The translations under genes were made by a program, and so were the position numbers. A model generated the notes under the pieces. That model saw nothing but the letters and a program-made list of their open reading frames with translations, had not been told where the DNA came from and made no database searches. A DNA stretch of 64,000 nucleotides from Capra hircus (taxonomy: Eukaryota; Chordata; Mammalia; Artiodactyla; Bovidae), in assembly GCF_001704415.2 (NCBI RefSeq), contig NC_030817.1, positions 32,003,550 to 32,067,549 of the forward strand, given 5' to 3'. This document shows positions 57,608 to 64,000 of the stretch, piece by piece; the stretch's first letter is position 1, and each line of letters starts with the position of its first letter.

Positions 57608-57870
57608 TGGCACCACACTCCAGTACACTTGCCTGGAAAATCCCATGGATGGAGGAGCCTGGTAGGCTGCAGTCCTTGGGGTTATGAAGAGTCAGACACG
57701 ACTGAGCGACTTCACTTTCACTTTTCACTTTCATGCATTGGAGAAGGCAATGGCAACCCACTCCAGTGTTCTTGCCTGGAGAATCCCAGGGACAGGGCTG
57801 CTGAAGTCTATGGGGTCGCACAGAGTCGGAAACGACTGAAGCAACTTAGCAGCAGCAGCAGCAGCAACTC
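57608..57870 (+). mobile_element. BovA2 dimeric SINE, plus, (AGC)n tail
   Basis: Two BovA units joined at 'tttcatgcattggagaaggc'; tail (AGC)6-7 at 57847-57867. No clear duplication found. Confidence 0.94.
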
Positions 57871-57942
57871 TCATCCTGGATCTATGGTAGCATTCCTCAT
57901 TACATTGAGGTTATTTAGATATTTATATTTTTTTGCTCTTGT

Positions 57943-58138
57943 TGTTGTTTATTCACTAAGTCATTCCTGGCTCTTTTGTGACCCTATGGACTGTAGCCTG
58001 CTAGGCCCTGCTGTCCATGTGATTTCCCAGGCAAGAGTACTGGAGTGGGTTGCCATTGCCTTCTCCAGGGGATCTTTAGGACACAGGGTTTGAACATTGC
58101 AGGTGGATTCTTTACTCCTGGGTCACCTGGGAAGCCCC
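57943..58138 (-). mobile_element. Bov-tA SINE, minus
   Basis: 'ccctatggactgtagcctgc' to 'gggtcacctgggaagccccc'. Confidence 0.92.
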
Positions 58139-59440
58139 CACTGACCCATACTGACTTGACACCTTTATTTTTTTTTATAGCTACACCATAATTTACACTG
58201 AGTTCTAATAGCCTTCACTGTTCACAAAGGTGCCAAAAACAAACAGTCATAACCTAATCCAGCATGCTCATTGGCTACAGGCCTATCTGGGAGGCCAGTT
58301 ATCAGGGAGGGTGGAAAAACACTATTTCTTACTAGCAGCATTAACTCAATAAGCCTCCCAGGGGAACAATAAAAATGCAATAGACAGCAGTCTTAATGAG
58401 GACATGCTTAGAGCACAGTGCAATCTGATGCTCAGGGCCCTGTGGAATCAAAGGAATCTGATTTAGCAACATTAGATTTCAGTTTCTTAAAATATTAATG
58501 ATACGATTCACTATAGTTGTTTCCTATTTTAGCCAGTGACATTGTAAATTACAAGTGTTATTATGGCATTGCTTATAGCTCAGAGATATTACCACCAGAG
58601 CCTGCCTTTCTGTCACTGGCAGATGCAAGTGAAGTTTGCTTTTGTTAATACAGCACATGCCAAAATTTTCCTTAAGGCTCTTAATCAAAGCGTTTCATAT
58701 ATTAGGACACATGGGCCTATTTTTGCAGAACAATTTAAATGGCATCCTCTATCATTATCACATTTCAAAGGAACCTGCATCTCTTTCATTAAAAAAAAAA
58801 AATAAAGAACTTTAATTATTTCCTCATAGTTTTCTTTCCACCAAATCCAAAAGCGCCCAGTAACTGGGATGGCCTTACTGAGTTATAAATTAAGACCAGA
58901 CAAGAAAAAGAAGTTATGAGAAATGTATTAGTCACTTCAAGAACTCCCAGATTCCACTTCTCAGGAACTACTATCCTTGGAGTTAGAGGTAATAATAGAA
59001 ATTATCATCATACCCAAGAGATATTATCACCGGCAAAGCCAAGGGATAGCTGGGAGGGGGTACATGGGAAAGGGAAAGCTTAGGATGACTATTAGTAACT
59101 GCCACCAGATGAAGGAACATTTATCAGCTGTTTCAAAAGCACGAAGATCAGTCTCAAAAGAGATCATCATCAACTTGAATATGTTCTAATTGGAGATTAA
59201 CTTGGGGGAAATTTTCAAAGTGATTATCTGGCAAGTAAAAAAAAATCTCCTACAGAGTCTCTTGAACATAAAACTAATCACTCAGCATGTGGGTCTATCA
59301 GTTGAGCTAATAAGCAAGAAAAGAAAAACACTGCATAGAAGTGGATCATCTAATTGAGAGTCACACCCAGTAATCTCACTTATACAGAATATAACTGAGG
59401 GACTCAGTTGCCTAAAAAGGCAACCCCTTTGAGCAGCCAA
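58139..59440. other. Repeat-free block, candidate conserved non-coding
   Basis: No repeat recognised; 58240-58790 has a balanced, non-repetitive texture with many TAAT-core and octamer-like words. Conservation is inferred, not shown. Confidence 0.4.
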
Positions 59441-59580
59441 ATTGGATGTGTGCCTCAAAGCACCCAAACATTGGGTAGAGTCCACAACCACTCTATGCTT
59501 CAGTTTCCTCACCTGTAAATGAAAATACAAAGCACATAATATAGATACTAAAAAATGTTAACTTTATTATCATTTTTATT
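59441..59580 (+). mobile_element. Weak MIR fragment, plus
   Basis: 'cttcagtttcctcacctgta' matches the MIR core; the rest is poor. Confidence 0.5.
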
Positions 59581-59601
59581 ATTACTGTTGTTTGTGTTGT
59601 A

Positions 59602-59814
59602 GTTATCATTGTTTAGTCGCTAAGTCATGTCTGACTCTGTAACCTCGTAGACTGTAGCCCATCAGGCTTCTCTGCCCATGGGATTTCCCAAGCAAGAATA
59701 CTGGAGTGGGTTGCCATTTCCTTCTCCAGGGGATCTTCATGACCCAGGGATCAAACCCACATCTCCCAAGTCTCTTGCACTAGCAGGCAGATTTTTCACT
59801 GCTAAGCCACATGC
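59602..59814 (-). mobile_element. Bov-tA SINE, minus
   Basis: 'gtcgctaagtcatgtctgac' to 'cactgctaagccacatgctc'; the terminal gggaagcc of the head is degraded. Confidence 0.9.
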
Positions 59815-60639
59815 TCAATATGAGAGAAGATAATTGGTAATCATTTGTAAACTGGAGGCAGTGGGTCAGCTTATTTTCTCTAAGCACTCAGTCTCATTAG
59901 CAGACTTCTGAGTTCACAATTTCAGGTTTGCCTACCTTCACAAAGTCAACATAAAAATTCCCTCTGCATCACAGGCTACAGTTTCACAGAGCTTCATGGT
60001 GAATGAGATGTAGGTCATGAGCAGAAAGTAATTGGATTTCAACACAGGGAGCCCAATGTGCCACTTTAGACAGATAACCTCTTGTTATGTCCAAGTGTGC
60101 CTCTGAGTCTAATGGCATTGCTTCTTCTTAAGAAAGCTCATCTAGTCTCCACTGAAAACCACATAGACCCAAAGGTGAGAGGAAAGGAGACCCCTTTCCA
60201 GCTAACTTTGCAGCTCTGTCCTCACAGGCTTCAGAATCAGGGGTGAGAGAATTCCCTGGGCTCAGAGTGGGTAATCACAATCATGTGAGCAGTCAGGAAG
60301 GGCCAAGACTCAACAGCTGTTGTATAGAGAAATCAGCACAAATAGATTAATTGGGGCTCTGTTCAAAGAGGAAACATTTGAGAAAGACCTCGGGATGACA
60401 AGGTAACACCTGTGTCTCAGTCTTCCTGGGCCCTAAGCTCAAGAGCAGAAGCAGTTGACTTCAGTGTTCCCAGAATACAAGGTGTAATTCTAATGAGGCA
60501 CCAGGCGAGTGTGCAAGCCCCACAGGGATTTCTGCTTCTGTTCTCCAGACACAGGCATGGTATCATAATAGGAAAGACAAGGAAATTCTGCTTAACTCAC
60601 ATTTTAGGGTCAGTTCCAGTTTCATTTCTAGAGTGACTG
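59815..60639. other. Repeat-poor stretch, no gene seen
   Basis: No recognised repeat or exon. Confidence 0.4.
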
Positions 60640-60784
60640 TTTTTTAACTACAAAAGCAGTACATTTCATTGTAGGAAATACAATACATAAAAGATAAAAA
60701 CTTAAGAAAATCACTCATGATTCTAAGACTCAGAAATATTCATTAATATTTTTGAGAATATTCTTCCAGTGATTATGTCTGTAT

Positions 60785-61017
60785 CAGTTCAGTCACTCAG
60801 TCGTGTCTGACTCTTTGCGACCCCATGAATTGCAGCATGCCAGGCCTCCCTGTCCATCACCAACTCCCGGAGTTCACTCAAACTCATGTCCATCAAGTCG
60901 GTGATGCCATCCAGCCATCTCATCCTCTGTCGTTCCCTCCTCCTCCTGCCCCTAATCCCTCCCAGCATGAGTCTTTTCCAATGAGTCAACTCTTCGCATG
61001 AGGTGGCCAAAGTACTG
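60785..61017 (-). mobile_element. RTE-BovB 3' segment of an inverted insertion
   Basis: 3' end 'cagttcagtcactcagtcgt' through the C-terminal coding region to 'ggtggccaaagtactgg'. Directly joined to a plus-strand BovB segment from further 5' in the element. Confidence 0.95.
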
Positions 61018-61450
61018 GCACCAACCAGTAATGCCAAAGAAGCTGAACAGTTCTATGAAGATATACAAGACCTTTTAGAACTAACACCCAAAAAAGATGT
61101 CCTTTTCATTACAGGGGACTGGAACGCAAAAGTAGGGAGTCAAGAAACACCTGGGGTAACAGGCAAATTTGGCTTTGGAATACGGAATGAAGCAGGGCAA
61201 AGGCTAATAGAGTTTTGCCAAGAGAATGCACTGGTCATACACCCTCTTCCAACAACACAAGAGAAGACTCTACACATGGACATCACCAGATGGTCAACAC
61301 CGAAATCAGATTGATTATATTCTTTGCAGCCAAAGATGGAGAAGCTCTATACAGTCAGCAAAAACAAGACCGGGAGCTGACTGTGGCTCAGATCATGAAC
61401 TGCTTATTGCCAAATTCAGACTTAAATTGAAGAAAGCAGGGAAATCCACT
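61003..61450 (+). pseudogene. BovB APE-type endonuclease domain remnant
   Basis: Frame one (61003-61314) reads EAEQFYEDIQDLLELTPKKD then FITGDWNAKVGSQETPG, including the GDWN endonuclease motif. Frame two (61226-61645) continues the domain with HRNQIDYILCSQRWRS and DCGSDHELLIAKFRLKLKK, including the IDYI and SDH motifs. A frameshift near 61235-61250 joins them. The first five codons of frame one belong to the opposite BovB segment. The catalytic N-terminal asparagine and glutamate regions are missing, so the enzyme is not functional. Confidence 0.9.
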
Positions 61451-61457
61451 AGAGCAT
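61018..61457 (+). mobile_element. RTE-BovB 5' segment, inverted (endonuclease region)
   Basis: Endonuclease-coding BovB sequence in plus orientation, the reverse of its neighbour. It ends 'gcagggaaatccact'. The RT and much of the C-terminal region that should lie between the two segments are missing. Confidence 0.93.
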
Positions 61458-61869
61458 TTGTGTGCATAAATATTTGTACATATAAGTATATATATTATAT
61501 GTATAAATATTCTTTTCATGTATTTTTCTCCATCCTCCTAAAATGGGACCATGCTATACATAGTCTTGTAACCCTCTTTTTTAACTTAACAGTATGTCAT
61601 AGACATTCTTTGATGTCTTTAATAATGCTCCAACATTGTTTTTAATGCTAAGTATTCAAAGTCAAATTTTACTTAAAGCATACTTGTATTAAACTAATCT
61701 TGTTTGCAAGCCATTCACAGGACAGAATATAGGGGTTGGTCAGGTATTACTGCAGTCTGATGGACCCTAATATTTGGGGTAGAAACTGCTAAGCACCTCT
61801 TCATAATTCTGTGCTTTAGACAGTATATTTACCTAAAGCACAAGGCCATCAGAGATTTTTCATGTCCAG

Positions 61870-62090
61870 CAAATAGTAATAATAATGTATAATTCTTTTG
61901 TAGCCACCATATGCCAAGCACTGTGCTAAGCAATTCCCATGTATTGTTTCATGTGATTTAATCAGCACCCTTTAACACTGGACTGTTCTTTTCCTGATTT
62001 TTCCAATAAAGAAACTGAGACTCAGAGAGTATACAACAGACCTAGGGCTCAACCCTAGTTAATCCAGAGAACTGGACACTATATGTAATT
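61870..62090 (-). mobile_element. MIR SINE, minus
   Basis: 'atatgccaagcactgtgcta', 'aataaagaaactgagactca' are well preserved. Confidence 0.85.
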
Positions 62091-64000
62091 TATCTCATGC
62101 TTTCCCAATAATAATTTCTACGCTCTAAGAAATGAGTGATCCATGCTGCTATTAACTCCTTATTGCATTACACAATCACAGTTTACTCAACAATAGTCAT
62201 AAAGTGGGAGAAACGTGCATAATTCCTTAGTTCTGTTAATGAATATGTCTTTTGCGTTTTCAAGCAAATGATGAAAAAAATAAAATTCTTTTGTTCCAAG
62301 TGAATTCCAGGATTTAAAAGTAGTCTCATGTGTAGATTTTGTCATAGGATGAGCTCCTTCACAACCTCACTCTGCCTTTTAGTGAGAGGGCTACCTCTAG
62401 TTTCTGGCTCCAAGCTCAGAGCAGGCAAGCAGGGCCAGCCTCTGCAGGGTTGGTAACTTTCACACAATGACTGTATCCCATTCAACACTAGATGATTTTT
62501 GCTTAAAGAATGATTTCTAGGCACTATAGAAAAATCTTACTTCTCTGGAACAAAAGTCATAAGCCTGAAATTTCTGAAAACATAACCCTTATAATTTGCT
62601 TCTATTATTTTTTTCTTCTCCTGAAAGATACAGCATAAATTAGGACATAGATGATCAGATCAAGTAGCAGCCTTAATCTGTAAATAATCTCCCTGGCTTC
62701 ATGGCAATCAGGAAAACAGTGGGAAACAGCCGGTTTAAGATGAAAGTGACAACCTATTAGCATTCAGAGAGAAATGATTTTTCTCATCACCTTTCCTGGA
62801 AGATGCTGTTGCTGTGGCAACTAGTCCCTGCATTCATCCCATATCCAATTGCTGAGATGACAAGGAAGCTGGTCAGGCTGAGAGAAGATTATTCACATTA
62901 TCCCTTTTAAGTGACAACCAATGAGATCTGTAACGGAATTTCTTACACAAACCGAGGACTTTTCACTGTGGTGAAATACTGCTTGACTAAGCTTCCATAA
63001 CTTGGGTCTCTGGCTAAAACTTAAGAGTTCTTCAATTTAACTGAACTAGTAAATACTTAACTTCACAAACTGTGATCTGACTTTGGGACATTTTAAATGT
63101 TCTTTATTCTGGGCACTGCTATGTAAAGTATGTAGGTGGAGGACATGACATTTTCCTATGAGGTACAAAATGCTCTAGGCAGAGAGATTCTGCAGTTGGG
63201 CTTATGACAGGTATAGGACCACAACTGTCCTCTCGCATCATGGCAGTCTTTAAGTGGAGGCTAAAATGTAGACCATGAGACTGTGTCTGACATTTTACCC
63301 CACTGTCAGAAATTTACTTATACTCTAAACAAGCCCTGGGCTATTCACTTAAGTGACAAATGAGGGCACCCATGTACTTTGTGGTGGCTGGACTTACTAA
63401 AAGGTCACCCATAGACTGCATTTCTCTCTTCATCTGAAAACACAAGTGCTTCTGAGAGAGAAACAAAATGGTGCAGCTGAAGTCATCTAATTTTATTTCC
63501 TGAAGGAACTAGCTCCTTTTGGGTGACCAGCTCAGCTGGTTTTGGAGCACTTCAATATCATAATGTCCTTCATCACATCTGCTATAAAAACAGAAGACCT
63601 ATATTTGCCATCCTGTTTAAATAATAAATGCATAGCTTTTAAAAGTTTCATGTGGGCTGGAAACCAAATGTTCTTCAGGGAACACTTTCATTCATAAACA
63701 AGCAGTTTCCATTTGTGACTCTTGCTTTGGTAGGCTTACACAGAAGAATAAAAAGGCATTTTCAAAATTATATGGTTCTCAAGTGTCCACTGACACCTCT
63801 TCCATTCCCAGGTGGTCATGTCCTGTCGCTCTCTACTAGAATATGACTTTTCTGGGAACTCACAACAGTTATCTCTCTTCAGTTTTGTGCCCCGAACAAA
63901 AACATGCCCTCGTCTTTGCCCATTTGTGAGGGAAGCACTCATTGGCTTCTTTGGAAACTTGTTAAGCAGAAGAGCGAGCAAGCAGCAGCAGAAATAGGTC
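62091..64000. other. Repeat-poor block to window end
   Basis: No repeat recognised over 1.9 kb; includes the X-box-like site at 62808-62821. Overlapping frames near 63650-63997 have no domain or splice support. Confidence 0.45.
62808..62821 (+). promoter_or_regulatory. RFX X-box-like inverted repeat
   Basis: gttgctgtggcaac fits the RFX dimer site with one mismatch (T for C at position 6); the second half-site GGCAAC is perfect. Outside recognised repeats. Confidence 0.45.

Larger units (their letters stand above)
60640..61650 (+). mobile_element. Unassigned ancient repeat hosting BovB
   Basis: The left part ('aatcactcatgattctaaga', 'gagaatattcttccagtga') and right part from 61458 ('ctaaaatgggaccatgctat', 'taacttaacagtatgtcata') belong together as an old interspersed repeat of uncertain family. 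The BovB at 60785-61457 splits it. Confidence 0.4.

Noticed and set aside
1..64000. CRISPR array, operon, phage or plasmid features
   Set aside because: Repeats are dispersed SINE/LINE/LTR copies with TSDs; no regularly spaced short repeats, no compact gene arrays, and base composition and repeats are those of a mammal.

Overview
The window is nuclear DNA from a ruminant, most likely a bovid. The diagnostic signal is the repeat content: many tRNA-headed Bov-tA SINEs, dimeric BovA2 SINEs with (AGC)n tails, RTE-BovB LINE copies, a ruminant L1 and a CHR-2-type cetartiodactyl SINE, over a background of mammal-wide MIR, L2, CR1/L3, ancient L1 and MaLR LTR relics. I cannot tell cattle, sheep, goat or related genera apart from sequence alone.

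I find no convincing protein-coding exon, tRNA, rRNA or snRNA gene, no CRISPR array and no prokaryotic operon. The longest open frames belong to broken LINE ORFs, to SINEs or to CA/TG microsatellites. The window reads as intergenic or deep intronic sequence.

Layout. 1-9 kb: unique sequence with a hAT-type relic, a MIR split by an L1 tail, a head-to-head SINE pair and an MLT1 LTR. 9-14 kb: a decayed minus-strand L2, then several old L1 pieces, one flanked by a diverged direct repeat and two interrupted by BovB. 14-24 kb: SINEs, L2, MIR and L1 tails and a 506-bp BovB with 166 open codons. 24.2-24.7 kb: a solo ERV1-type LTR inside an old L1. 25-38 kb: MLT1/MaLR LTRs, MIRs, BovB and BovA2, and long non-repetitive blocks. 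39.2-41.9 kb: a 5'-truncated L1 (minus) with a perfect 19-bp target-site duplication inside older L2-like sequence. 43-48 kb: BovA2 in an L2 tail, then two BovB copies head to head, forming a large imperfect palindrome. 52.8-53.1 kb: a BovB fragment with a 37-bp target duplication. 55.7-57.0 kb: a 1,307-bp solo ERVK-type LTR with a perfect 6-bp duplication, inside a CR1/L3 relic. 60.8-61.5 kb: a BovB insertion with an inverted 5' part carrying the endonuclease domain.

The elements do not work together as a pathway; the order of nesting records successive waves (MIR/L2/L3, then old L1/MaLR, then ruminant L1, BovB, SINEs and ERV LTRs). I did not find an undescribed biological system. The best leads are the insertion structures, a SINE carrying a perfect tRNA T-arm-like hairpin, two near-consensus RFX X-box sites, strong G-quadruplex motifs and several repeat-free blocks worth a conservation check. 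Repeat family names come from remembered consensus sequences, not from a database search.
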